A DNA stretch of 9,119 nucleotides from an uncultured Oscillospiraceae bacterium (GTDB lineage: Bacteria; Bacillota; Clostridia; UBA1212; UBA1255). The DNA lies in contig CABQCN010000029.1 in NCBI GenBank assembly GCA_902462635.1, positions 1-9,119 of the forward strand, given 5' to 3'. A model generated the notes under the pieces. It was not told the DNA's origin. It did no database searches and worked only from the letters and a program-made list of their open reading frames with translations. Position numbers and translations under genes: made by a program. Numbering within the stretch: the first letter of the stretch is position 1; each line of letters opens with the position of its first letter. This document shows positions 1 through 6,728 of this stretch, piece after piece.

Positions 1-696
1 AAGAAAGCCGTCGGAGAGTTGAAGCGGAAGGCCGTATACAGCGGCGACATCGGCTGCTATACGCTTGGAAACGCACAGCCGCTGGATATGGTGGATACTT
101 GCCTTTGTATGGGAGCAGGCGTTACGATGGCCCAGGGACTGCAGATCGCGCAGCCGGATGTGCTGCATTTTGCATTCATTGGGGACTCGACCTTCTTCGC
201 GTCAGGAATCACAGGTGTCGTCAATGCGCTGTATAATCAAACGGACATCATTTTGATTATCCTGGATAACGCTACCACCGCGATGACGGGACACCAGCCG
301 CATCCGGGAACCGGCGTCACGATGATGGGGGAAATCAGTGAAAAGATCAGCATCGAGAAACTTCTGGCGGCTGCCGGCGTGCAGTACCTCAAAACCGCCG
401 ATCCGCTGCGGCTTGGGGAAGCGGTAGGCGCCGTCAAAGAAGCCATTGTGGCGTCCGGCGTCCGCGCTGTTCTCTTCCGTTCGCCCTGTATCGCAAAAAT
501 CAAACCGGCTGCGCCGGCGCGGATTCGGGAAGATGTGTGCATCAAATGTAAAAGGTGTATCACCGAAATCGGCTGCCCTGCCGTAACGGCGGAAGACAAT
601 ACCGTTAAGATCGACGCGTCCCTTTGTACGGGCTGCGGGTTCTGTACGGAAATCTGTCCGGTAAGCGCGATCACGACAGGAGGTGCCGTACGATGA
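1..696 (+). CDS. iorA: Indolepyruvate:ferredoxin oxidoreductase, alpha subunit (C-terminal part)
   Basis: Reading frame 1 is open from the first base, so the 5' end lies outside the window; 231 codons remain of a family usually near 600. The enzyme oxidatively decarboxylates aryl pyruvates (indolepyruvate, phenylpyruvate) to aryl-acetyl-CoA and reduces ferredoxin, in the cytoplasm of anaerobes. The visible part holds the end of the thiamine-diphosphate domain: a GDS motif at 181-189 and the LDN residues at 262-270, which fit the metal/diphosphate-binding stretch. A C-terminal ferredoxin-like module follows with two Cys quartets. The first has codons at 538, 547, 556 and 574 (CxxCxxCx5C, then Pro). 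The second has codons at 625, 634, 643 and 655 (CxxCxxCx3C, then Pro). Two [4Fe-4S] clusters are therefore expected. Its stop codon overlaps the start of the beta-subunit gene (ATGA), which confirms the pairing. Confidence 0.93.
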   Translation, partial: KKAVGELKRKAVYSGDIGCYTLGNAQPLDMVDTCLCMGAGVTMAQGLQIAQPDVLHFAFIGDSTFFASGITGVVNALYNQTDIILIILDNATTAMTGHQPHPGTGVTMMGEISEKISIEKLLAAAGVQYLKTADPLRLGEAVGAVKEAIVASGVRAVLFRSPCIAKIKPAAPARIREDVCIKCKRCITEIGCPAVTAEDNTVKIDASLCTGCGFCTEICPVSAITTGGAVR

Positions 697-1259
697 CAGC
701 AAATATTTTACTGTGCGGCGTCGGCGGACAGGGAACCGTTCTGGCTTCGAAGCTGATCGCGGCGACAGCAATGCGGCAGGGGAAAGAGGTGCGGACGGCG
801 GAAACGATCGGCATGGCGCAGCGCGGCGGCTGTGTCGTCAGTCATGTCCGTATCGGGGAGGAGATCCATTCTCCGCTGATCCCGCGGCATGGCGCCGATC
901 TGATCATCGGCTTCGAACCGGCGGAAACGGTCCGCTGCCTTCCTTATTTAAAGAAAAACGGCGCGGTAATCGCCGCTTGCCGATTTATTCAGCCGGTTAC
1001 GGCGGCGCTCAAAGGCGGCGGCGCTGCGCCGGAGCAATACGCAGACTATCTTCAAACACATGTGGCAGGCGCGGTTTTGGTAGACGCGGACGAAGTTTGC
1101 CGCAGATTGGGATCCTATAAAATATTGAATACGGTGCTTCTTGGCGCCGCGCTGCGCGCGGGGAAACTTCCGTTTTCCCGCCGGGAACTCGAAGAAACCA
1201 TTATAAGCAAACTTCCTGAAAAATTCCATACTATAAATATAGAAGCGTTAAACGCATAG
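693..1259 (+). CDS. iorB: Indolepyruvate:ferredoxin oxidoreductase, beta subunit
   Basis: This 188-residue protein is the gamma-type (2-oxoacid:acceptor oxidoreductase) subunit that partners the IorA chain. The N-terminus reads MTANILLCGVGGQGTVLASK, the glycine-rich signature of this family, followed by AETIGMAQRGG (about residues 39-49), also typical. The length matches stand-alone IorB proteins. ATG 693 is chosen because a strong ribosome binding site, AGGAGGTG (678-685), sits 7 bases upstream inside the end of iorA. The ATGA overlap (693-696) suggests translational coupling and 1:1 synthesis of the subunits. An in-frame extension to 624 would run far into iorA and is unlikely. The phenylacetate-CoA ligase gene follows after 19 bases with no terminator between, so all three genes are probably one transcript. 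Confidence 0.93.
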   Translation: MTANILLCGVGGQGTVLASKLIAATAMRQGKEVRTAETIGMAQRGGCVVSHVRIGEEIHSPLIPRHGADLIIGFEPAETVRCLPYLKKNGAVIAACRFIQPVTAALKGGGAAPEQYADYLQTHVAGAVLVDADEVCRRLGSYKILNTVLLGAALRAGKLPFSRRELEETIISKLPEKFHTINIEALNA

Positions 1260-1278
1260 AATCAGCAGAGGTGCCCGT

Positions 1279-2511
1279 ATGAAAATGAACGATACCCAAT
1301 TCAAAGCGATCAAAACACAGCTCCGGCAGCTTACCGCGCAAAAGGGGTTTTATCAGGAAAAACTGAAAGCGTTCGATGTGGAAAGCATCCGCACACCGGA
1401 AGATTTTATCAAACTGCCTTTTACCTGGAAAGGGGATCTCCGGGAAGCGTATCCGCTCGGGCTTCAGGCGGTGCCCGACGAGCAAATCGTACGCATCCAT
1501 TCTTCTTCCGGCACGACCGGCGTGCCCGTCATCATTCCTTACACCAAACGCGATGTGGAGGATTGGGCGCTGATGTTCAAACGCTGTTATGAGATGACCG
1601 GCGTGACGCCTGCGGACCGCATTCATATCACGCCGGGCTACGGATTGTGGACGGCCGGGATTGGATTTCAGGCGGGAGCGGAGCTGCTGGGCGCTATGGC
1701 GATCCCAATGGGGCCGGGCAATACGGAAAAACAATTGAAAATGATGACCGACCTGAAATCCACCGTGCTTTGCGCTACTTCCTCTTACGCGCTGCTGCTT
1801 GCCGAGGAAATCGCGCGGCGCGGCATCGGAGACAAAATCTGCCTGCGGAAGGCATTGATCGGTTCCGAACGCTGGGGCGAGAAAATGCGCCGCAGGATCG
1901 CCGAGGAACTCGGGGTGAAATTGTATGACATTTATGGTCTTACGGAGGTTTACGGTCCCGGTATCGGCATCAGCTGCGACCACGACTGCGGTATGCATTA
2001 CTGGGACGACTACTTCTATTTTGAAATCGTCGATCCCAAAACGGGTAAAAATGTTCCGGATGGCGATATCGGGGAACTTGTCATCACAACGCTGCGCAAA
2101 GAGGGCGCGCCGCTGATCCGCTACCGGACGCATGATCTGACACGGTTCCGCACCGGGGATTGTCCCTGCGGCAGCAAATATCCCAGAATCGATACGATCC
2201 TGGGCAGAACGGACGATATGGTCAAAGTAAAAGGCGTCAATATTTTCCCGAGCCAGATCGACGAGATGCTGCGCGATGTGGAAGGCGCGTCGAGTGAATA
2301 TCAATTTATGATCGATCACTTGAATGGCAAAGATCTGTGTACCTTATTCGTGGAAGCAGAGGCACATGCCGACAAAGGGCGGCTCGAAGAAGCGATCCGC
2401 GCCGCATTTAAAGCGAAAATCGGAATCCTCGTCAATGTGATGCTTGTGGAAGTCGGGGAACTTCCGCGCAGCGAAAAGAAATCCACGCGTATTTTCGACA
2501 ACCGATATTAA
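1279..2511 (+). CDS. paaK: Phenylacetate-CoA ligase (AMP-forming, PaaK family)
   Basis: This 410-residue acyl-adenylate-forming enzyme joins an aryl acetate to CoA using ATP, through an aryl-acetyl-AMP intermediate. Motifs in order: the phosphate-binding loop HSSSGTTG (residues 74-81), the adenine/acyl motif DIYGLTE (217-223), YRTHD (282-286), a CPCG element (295-298), the hinge-region [11 protein letters not shown] (309-319), and a C-terminal EKKS (399-402) whose lysines include the likely adenylation lysine. The start at 1279 is supported by AGAGGTG just upstream (1267-1273, 5-base gap). The protein is about 20 residues shorter at the N-terminus than typical PaaK, lacking the usual YW-containing opening, though all catalytic motifs are present. 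Its place directly behind iorAB argues that the substrate is phenylacetate or indoleacetate; exact specificity cannot be read from the sequence. Confidence 0.93.
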   Translation: MKMNDTQFKAIKTQLRQLTAQKGFYQEKLKAFDVESIRTPEDFIKLPFTWKGDLREAYPLGLQAVPDEQIVRIHSSSGTTGVPVIIPYTKRDVEDWALMFKRCYEMTGVTPADRIHITPGYGLWTAGIGFQAGAELLGAMAIPMGPGNTEKQLKMMTDLKSTVLCATSSYALLLAEEIARRGIGDKICLRKALIGSERWGEKMRRRIAEELGVKLYDIYGLTEVYGPGIGISCDHDCGMHYWDDYFYFEIVDPKTGKNVPDGDIGELVITTLRKEGAPLIRYRTHDLTRFRTGDCPCGSKYPRIDTILGRTDDMVKVKGVNIFPSQIDEMLRDVEGASSEYQFMIDHLNGKDLCTLFVEAEAHADKGRLEEAIRAAFKAKIGILVNVMLVEVGELPRSEKKSTRIFDNRY

Positions 2512-2648
2512 GAATACTGGATTGTAGCAGAACCTGTTATGTAAGAACGGAGTATGAAAACGAAGCCTCGCAAAGAGGCGTGTATGATTCTCTTGACGAG
2601 CCGGCCCTGCAGCCCGGTGCGCAAAGGAGGAAAATCCGTTCGGGCCAT
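2512..2648. other. Intergenic region between paaK and the rpsO promoter
   Basis: No gene is evident. The only structures seen are a short hairpin, GCCTC (2565-2569) with GAGGC (2575-2579) around a GCAAA loop, and a second weak pairing of CCGG blocks around a CTGCAG core (about 2601-2617). Neither is followed by a T-run, so neither is a convincing intrinsic terminator for paaK. A good Shine-Dalgarno-like string, AAAGGAGG (2623-2630), has no start codon at a usable distance. Confidence 0.5.
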
Positions 2649-2677
2649 TTGACAAGCGGTCCCGATCGTGCTATTAT
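2649..2677 (+). promoter_or_regulatory. Sigma-A promoter of rpsO
   Basis: The -35 box is TTGACA (2649-2654, perfect) and the -10 box is TATTAT (2672-2677, five of six matches), with the optimal 17-base spacing. Transcription should begin near 2684, giving a leader of about 80 bases before the rpsO start codon. An imperfect inverted repeat surrounds the -10 box (see findings). Confidence 0.85.
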
Positions 2678-2683
2678 AACTAG

Positions 2684-2762
2684 CGATACCGTTTTCGCGG
2701 CAGCAGGAAACTCCAACCGCTCCCATGATTACGGCGATTTCAGAAATAAAGGAGAACGCATT
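2684..2762 (+). promoter_or_regulatory. Structured rpsO mRNA leader, possible S15 autoregulatory element
   Basis: The predicted leader can fold as nested stems: CCGT (2689-2692) with ACGG (2731-2734), GCGG (2697-2700) with CCGC (2717-2720), and an inner GGA/TCC pair around AAC. S15 is known to repress its own mRNA through leader structures in several bacterial groups, including a three-way-junction type in Bacilli, so a leader with pairing is expected here. I have not matched it to a specific known S15 leader class. The pairings are short, so confidence is limited. Confidence 0.35.
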
Positions 2763-3026
2763 ATGACAAAAGAAAGAAAACAAGAAATCATTACAACGTA
2801 CGGGATTCATGAAGGCGATACGGGATCCCCGGAAGTACAGGTAGCGCTGCTCACAGAGCGGATCAACCACCTGAACGAACACCTGAAGACACATAAGAAA
2901 GATCATCACTCGAGAAGGGGACTTCTGATGATGGTAGGACAGAGAAGGGGCTTGTTGAACTATCTGATCAAAATCGACGTCGAAAGATATCGGACCCTGA
3001 TCGAAAAGCTCGGACTCAGGAAATAA
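2763..3026 (+). CDS. rpsO: 30S ribosomal protein S15
   Basis: This 87-residue protein matches bacterial S15 along its whole length. It is a primary binder of the central domain of 16S rRNA in the 30S subunit and contacts 23S rRNA in a subunit bridge. Recognisable conserved segments are [17 protein letters not shown] (about residues 20-36), the [12 protein letters not shown] loop (about 44-55) that contacts rRNA, and RRGLLNYL (about 61-68). ATG 2763 is preceded by AAAGGAG (2748-2754) with an 8-base gap. An upstream in-frame extension exists but contains the promoter and so cannot be translated from this transcript. It has its own promoter and terminator and precedes pnp, an order conserved in many bacteria. 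Confidence 0.98.
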   Translation: MTKERKQEIITTYGIHEGDTGSPEVQVALLTERINHLNEHLKTHKKDHHSRRGLLMMVGQRRGLLNYLIKIDVERYRTLIEKLGLRK

Positions 3027-3039
3027 TCAAAGGGATTTA

Positions 3040-3075
3040 GGCGGAGCCTTGCGGCAGCAAGGATTCCGCCTTTTT
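3040..3075 (+). terminator. Intrinsic terminator after rpsO
   Basis: The stem pairs GGCGGA (3040-3045) with TCCGCC (3065-3070), and above it CCTTGC (3047-3052) with GCAAGG (3057-3062), around a GGCA loop. TTTTT (3071-3075) follows directly. It lies 14 bases after the rpsO stop. Read-through into pnp is possible, as in other rpsO-pnp loci. Confidence 0.9.
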
Positions 3076-3097
3076 ACAAAATTTATCGATTTTGCCA

Positions 3098-3176
3098 GGA
3101 CAGCGCAGTAGAGCGTAGATTGTACGTTAACGCAAAATTTTAGATTAACGCAGAATCTACATGCTACCGCCTGTCC
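3098..3176 (+). promoter_or_regulatory. Long imperfect hairpin in the pnp leader
   Basis: A near-continuous inverted repeat fills the gap between the rpsO terminator and the pnp ribosome binding site. Paired segments from the outside in are: GGACAG 3098-3103 with CTGTCC 3171-3176; GC 3105-3106 with 3169-3170; GTAG 3108-3111 with CTAC 3164-3167; GTAGATT 3115-3121 with AATCTAC 3154-3160; CGTTAA 3125-3130 with TTAACG 3145-3150. About 25 base pairs form, with small internal loops and a 14-base apical loop containing AAAATTTT. No T-run follows, so it is not a terminator. The Shine-Dalgarno begins 10 bases after the stem. The position resembles the E. coli pnp leader stem cut by RNase III before PNPase autoregulation; the same role here is inference. 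Confidence 0.65.
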
Positions 3177-3197
3177 CGCAGATTGAAAGGAGAAACT

Positions 3198-5279
3198 ATG
3201 TTTAAAACTTATTCCATGTTACTGGCAGGCAGGCCGCTTACCATCGAGACGGGGAAAATGGCCCTTCTTGCAAACGGCGCGGTACTCGTACGCTACGGCG
3301 ACACGGTCGTTATTTCGACCGCGACGGCGTCGAAAGAACCCAGAGACGGGATCGACTTCTTCCCGCTCAGCGTAGATTACGAAGAAAAACTGTATTCCGT
3401 AGGGAAAATTCCCGGAGGATTCATCAAAAGAGAAGGGAAGCCTTCTGAAAAGGCGGTTCTGACGTCGCGCGTCATCGACCGGCCGATTCGCCCGCTGTTC
3501 CCCAAAGACCTCAGAAACGATGTCGTCGTTATCAATACCGTGCTTTCCGTGGATCAGGATAATTCGCCGGAAATTGCCGCAATGATCGGCACATCCGTTG
3601 CGCTTTGCATCTCGGATATTCCGTTCGGCGGACCGATCGGCGGCGTGGCGCTGGGACTGGTCGGGGGAGAGGTCGTCGTGAATCCGACGGAAGCGCAGCG
3701 CGCGGAGAGCGAAATGTATGTAACGCTTGCGGGCACCAAAGAGAAGATCACCATGATTGAAGCCGGCGCGAAAGAAGTGCCTGACGACGTTATGCTGCGC
3801 GCAATCATAAAAGGCCATGGCACCATCCAGAAAATCTGCGATTTTATCAGCGGCATTGTAGACGAAATCGGCAAACCGAAGTTCGCGTATAAATCCTGCG
3901 CCGTCTCGCATGATTTATATGAAGACGTAGAAAAAATCGCGCTCGAAGAAATGCGCAGCGCCGTTCTTGCGACGGACAAAACCGTTCGCGACAATAATAT
4001 CGACGCGCTCACACTGAAAGTGAAAGAAGCGCTGGCGGAAAAATATCCCGAGCTGGATACGCAGATCGGCGAAGCGATGTATAAGCTGGAGAAAAGCGTC
4101 GTCAGAAATTATTTGCTGAAAGAGCACAAACGTGTGGACGGCAGAGGACTGGAAGAAATCCGGCCGCTCAGCGCGGAAGTCGGTCTCTTGCCGAGAACGC
4201 ACGGATCGGGTCTGTTCCGCAGAGGCCAGACACAGGTTCTGACGATCGCAACGCTCGGACCGATGTCGGATATCCAGATGCTGGACGGAATCGACAATGA
4301 AGAAACGAAACGATATATGCACCATTATAATTTTCCATCCTACAGTGTGGGAGAAGCAAGAACCTCGAGAGGCCCCGGACGGCGTGAAATCGGCCACGGC
4401 GCGCTCGCAGAGCGTGCGCTCGAACCGGTAATCCCCACGGAAGAAGAGTTTCCGTATGCGCTCCGGCTCGTATCCGAAGTGCTGATGTCGAACGGTTCCA
4501 CCTCGCAGGGAAGCGTCTGCGGTTCTACGCTGGCGCTCATGGATGCAGGCGTTCCGATCAAGCGCCCGGTCGCGGGCATTTCCGCCGGACTCGTCACCAA
4601 TCCGGAAGATGAAGACGATTTCATTACTTTTATGGATATCCAGGGAATCGAAGATTTCTTCGGCGACATGGATTTCAAAGTCGCGGGCACGGAGAAGGGC
4701 ATCACGGCCATCCAAGTGGATATCAAAGTGACGGGGCTTTCCTATGAAGTGATCCGCCAGGCGTTCGAACTGACGCGCAAGGGCAGAATGCAGATTATCA
4801 ATGAGATCATTTTACCGTGCATCGACAAGCCGCGGGAAACGGTTTCCAAATATGCGCCGAAGATGTTCCAGATGAAGATCGACCCCGATAAGATCCGGGA
4901 AGTCATCGGCACAGGCGGAAAGGTCATCAACCGTATTATCCAGGAAACGGACGTCAAGATCGACATCAACGACGATGGATCGATTTATATCGCAGCGGTG
5001 GAAGCGGAGAATGCCGATAAAGCGATGAAGATCATCAGCGGGATCGTAGGGGATCTCGAAGTCGGCTCGGTATTTGAAGGAAAGGTTACGAAAACGCTGC
5101 AGTTCGGCGCGTTCGTAGAATTCCTGCCGGGGAAGGAAGGCCTCGTGCATATTTCCAAACTGGCGAAACACCGCGTGGAGAACGTAGAAGATGTCGTGCA
5201 TGTCGGCGACGAAGTGAAAGTCAAATTCATCGGACTTGATAAACAAGGCAGAATCGACCTTTCCATTAAGGACGTCTGA
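3198..5279 (+). CDS. pnp: Polynucleotide phosphorylase (polyribonucleotide nucleotidyltransferase)
   Basis: This 693-residue 3'-to-5' exoribonuclease degrades RNA with phosphate to nucleoside diphosphates, as a ring-shaped trimer, and can run in reverse. Domains in order: first RNase PH core (about 10-140) with VLTSRVIDRPIRPLFP; all-alpha linker (about 235-310); second RNase PH core from KRVDGRG (about 311), with SNGSTSQGS (431-439) fitting the phosphate site. D486, D492 and K494 in EDFFGDMDFK match the catalytic metal-binding residues by motif. A KH domain follows with its GTGG loop at 571-574, then an S1 domain (about 623-693). The protein ends right after S1 without the extended tail of some homologues. 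ATG 3198 follows AAAGGAG (3186-3192) at 5 bases; the upstream TTG at 3183 overlaps that site and is rejected. Expression is probably controlled through the leader hairpin. Confidence 0.98.
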   Translation: MFKTYSMLLAGRPLTIETGKMALLANGAVLVRYGDTVVISTATASKEPRDGIDFFPLSVDYEEKLYSVGKIPGGFIKREGKPSEKAVLTSRVIDRPIRPLFPKDLRNDVVVINTVLSVDQDNSPEIAAMIGTSVALCISDIPFGGPIGGVALGLVGGEVVVNPTEAQRAESEMYVTLAGTKEKITMIEAGAKEVPDDVMLRAIIKGHGTIQKICDFISGIVDEIGKPKFAYKSCAVSHDLYEDVEKIALEEMRSAVLATDKTVRDNNIDALTLKVKEALAEKYPELDTQIGEAMYKLEKSVVRNYLLKEHKRVDGRGLEEIRPLSAEVGLLPRTHGSGLFRRGQTQVLTIATLGPMSDIQMLDGIDNEETKRYMHHYNFPSYSVGEARTSRGPGRREIGHGALAERALEPVIPTEEEFPYALRLVSEVLMSNGSTSQGSVCGSTLALMDAGVPIKRPVAGISAGLVTNPEDEDDFITFMDIQGIEDFFGDMDFKVAGTEKGITAIQVDIKVTGLSYEVIRQAFELTRKGRMQIINEIILPCIDKPRETVSKYAPKMFQMKIDPDKIREVIGTGGKVINRIIQETDVKIDINDDGSIYIAAVEAENADKAMKIISGIVGDLEVGSVFEGKVTKTLQFGAFVEFLPGKEGLVHISKLAKHRVENVEDVVHVGDEVKVKFIGLDKQGRIDLSIKDV

Positions 5280-5305
5280 GCAACGAACGTGTAACGGAAT
5301 GATAC

Positions 5306-5339
5306 AAAAGCGTCTCAACCGCGGTTGAGACGCTTTTTT
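5306..5339 (+). terminator. Intrinsic terminator after pnp
   Basis: A perfect palindrome, AAAAGCGTCTCAACCG followed by its exact complement (5306-5337), ends in a T-run (5334-5339). It starts 27 bases after the pnp stop. Because the upstream arm carries AAAA, the complementary strand also shows stem plus T-run, so it could act in both directions, although both flanking genes are on the + strand. Confidence 0.92.
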
Positions 5340-5362
5340 GTCTTACCTTGGAAATTTTTTTG

Positions 5363-5391
5363 TTGACCATTATTCTGATTTGTGCGAAAAT
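5363..5391 (+). promoter_or_regulatory. Candidate promoter of the SGNH lipoprotein gene
   Basis: TTGACC (5363-5368) is followed at 17 bases by GAAAAT (5386-5391, four of six matches to TATAAT). An alternative pair is TTGGAA (5349-5354) with TATTCT (5371-5376) at 16 bases. One of these is likely, since the strong terminator just upstream separates this gene from pnp. Confidence 0.45.
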
Positions 5392-5427
5392 GAAAAGAAA
5401 ATCGACGGATTGGACAGTGATGAACGA

Positions 5428-6675
5428 ATGCATAGTAAGAAAAAAATTTGTCAAGGCGCCGCGCTGTTGTTGTGCGCGCTGCTGCTTTTCACTTTTGCAG
5501 GCTGCAAGGATGGAGAAAACCGGGAGAACGGCCGGGACGAACCGGGGGACGACCGGAAATCCTACGGAGAACTGCTGCAATACGAAACGGATCTCGATAA
5601 AAATGCAATGCCGTTCTGGCGTACGAATATCATGTATGAAGAATGCGTTACCATGATCGACAGGGGCGACGGGAACATTACGGGCAAAATGCTGCTTACG
5701 CCGGTGAAGATTCTTGAAGTCCGCGATGTGACCTTGAAAAAAACGTATACGGAAGGGAAAGACTATACCTGGGAGGCGGGCACAAACACGCTTTCCTGGC
5801 TCGAAGGCTCTGAAATTCCGTATTTTACGGAAAACGACTTGGCCGGGATCGATGAAAACGGAACGAAAATTCCGGCATGGGGAGACACGGCCGGCGGCTG
5901 GAACGAGGCTGACCCCTGGGACGCGCTGGGCCGGGCGCGGATGGGCGAAGCGCTGTTTTGCGTCAGTGAATTTTATTACGGAAAACAAATCGCCGTTACG
6001 TATGAATATCAATATGAAGACTGGCAGGCGAGCGTTACCGAATATCAGGGAGACCGCCTTCCGAAAACGCGCGCCAAACTGGAATCGGGAGAAGACCTGA
6101 AAATAACGTTTTACGGGGACAGTATCTTTGTCGGCTGCGACGCCAGCAAATTTTATTCGCGCGCGCCGATGCAGGAGTACTTTTTTAATCTTGTGAAAAA
6201 GGTGCTTCAGGAAAAATATGAAAGTAAAATCGTTTTACGCAATCCTTCAAAGGGCGGCATGGATTCGGCTTGGGGCGCGCAGAACGCGGCGTCGCTCGTG
6301 GCGGAAAAATCGCCCGATCTCGTCGTGATCGGCTTCGGGATGAATGACGGCGGCAAAACGGGCGAAATGGTGGCGGCAAATATCCGGGAAATTATGGATA
6401 CGATCCGGAACTCCAATCCAGACTGTGAATTTATCATCGTAACGCCTATGGTCGCAAACGCTGCGTCCGGCTATTTAAGTACGCAGGGCCAATTCTCCGC
6501 TGCGCTGGCGCCTTTGGCGGGAGAAGGAACAGCGTTTGTCGATATGTTCGCCGTTCACAGCGATATCCTGAAAGTGAAAGACTTTTCGGCAACGAGCGGC
6601 AACCATGTCAACCATCCCAACGACTGGCTGATCCGGGTTTACGCGATGAACCTGATTTCGTGTCTGGTCAAATGA
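5428..6675 (+). CDS. Lipoprotein with SGNH/GDSL-type hydrolase domain
   Basis: This is a predicted 415-residue surface-anchored esterase or deacetylase; the substrate is unknown, with cell-wall or polysaccharide acyl groups being plausible. ATG 5428 is chosen because it gives a textbook lipoprotein signal: HSKKK, a hydrophobic stretch (about 9-24) and a lipobox ending FAGC with lipidated Cys26. The upstream ribosome binding site is weak. After a charged linker comes a region of about 150 residues that I cannot assign, possibly a beta-sandwich as in some two-domain SGNH esterases. The SGNH domain then follows: GDS with nucleophile Ser232, a GG pair in SKGGMDS, GMND with Asn306, and HVNHPND with likely catalytic His396. 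The position three residues before that His, usually Asp, is His393. It stands alone between two terminators. Confidence 0.82.
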   Translation: MHSKKKICQGAALLLCALLLFTFAGCKDGENRENGRDEPGDDRKSYGELLQYETDLDKNAMPFWRTNIMYEECVTMIDRGDGNITGKMLLTPVKILEVRDVTLKKTYTEGKDYTWEAGTNTLSWLEGSEIPYFTENDLAGIDENGTKIPAWGDTAGGWNEADPWDALGRARMGEALFCVSEFYYGKQIAVTYEYQYEDWQASVTEYQGDRLPKTRAKLESGEDLKITFYGDSIFVGCDASKFYSRAPMQEYFFNLVKKVLQEKYESKIVLRNPSKGGMDSAWGAQNAASLVAEKSPDLVVIGFGMNDGGKTGEMVAANIREIMDTIRNSNPDCEFIIVTPMVANAASGYLSTQGQFSAALAPLAGEGTAFVDMFAVHSDILKVKDFSATSGNHVNHPNDWLIRVYAMNLISCLVK

Positions 6676-6697
6676 AACGTGGATCGATAGGATATGT

Positions 6698-6728
6698 AAA
6701 GCCACCGGTATCGCCGGTGGCTTTTTTT
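6698..6728. terminator. Shared terminator between the convergent SGNH gene and ypeB
   Basis: The stem is GCCACCGG (6701-6708) with CCGGTGGC (6714-6721), the loop is TATCG, and seven Ts follow on the + strand (6722-6728). The SGNH gene ends 25 bases upstream. The ypeB stop codon (complement of 6727-6729) overlaps the last Ts, so the hairpin also lies immediately downstream of ypeB. On the minus strand only TTTAC follows the stem, so it is probably less efficient in that direction. Confidence 0.88.

Noticed and set aside
1231..2319. Minus-strand open frame of 362 codons opposite the phenylacetate-CoA ligase gene
   Set aside because: It mirrors a strongly supported coding gene, its translation has no recognisable motif, and long antisense frames are common in GC-rich coding DNA.
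2623..2648. AAAGGAGG as a ribosome binding site of a small gene
   Set aside because: No ATG, GTG or TTG occurs at a normal distance. The nearest TTG (2650) is about 20 bases away and belongs to the -35 box.
2580..2762. In-frame 61-codon N-terminal extension of S15
   Set aside because: S15 is normally 87-89 residues, the extension contains the rpsO promoter, and a good ribosome binding site serves ATG 2763.
3098..3176. Inverted repeat as a miniature transposable element
   Set aside because: No target-site duplication is visible at the ends and the position suits a leader structure. It stays possible until copy number in the genome is known.
3915..4715. Minus-strand open frame of 266 codons inside pnp
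   Set aside because: The pnp domains cover the region fully. The frame has a composition typical of antisense translation and no supported start context.
5338..5427. TTG start giving a 30-residue extension of the SGNH lipoprotein
   Set aside because: It would bury the lipoprotein signal peptide, and it starts within the pnp terminator T-run.
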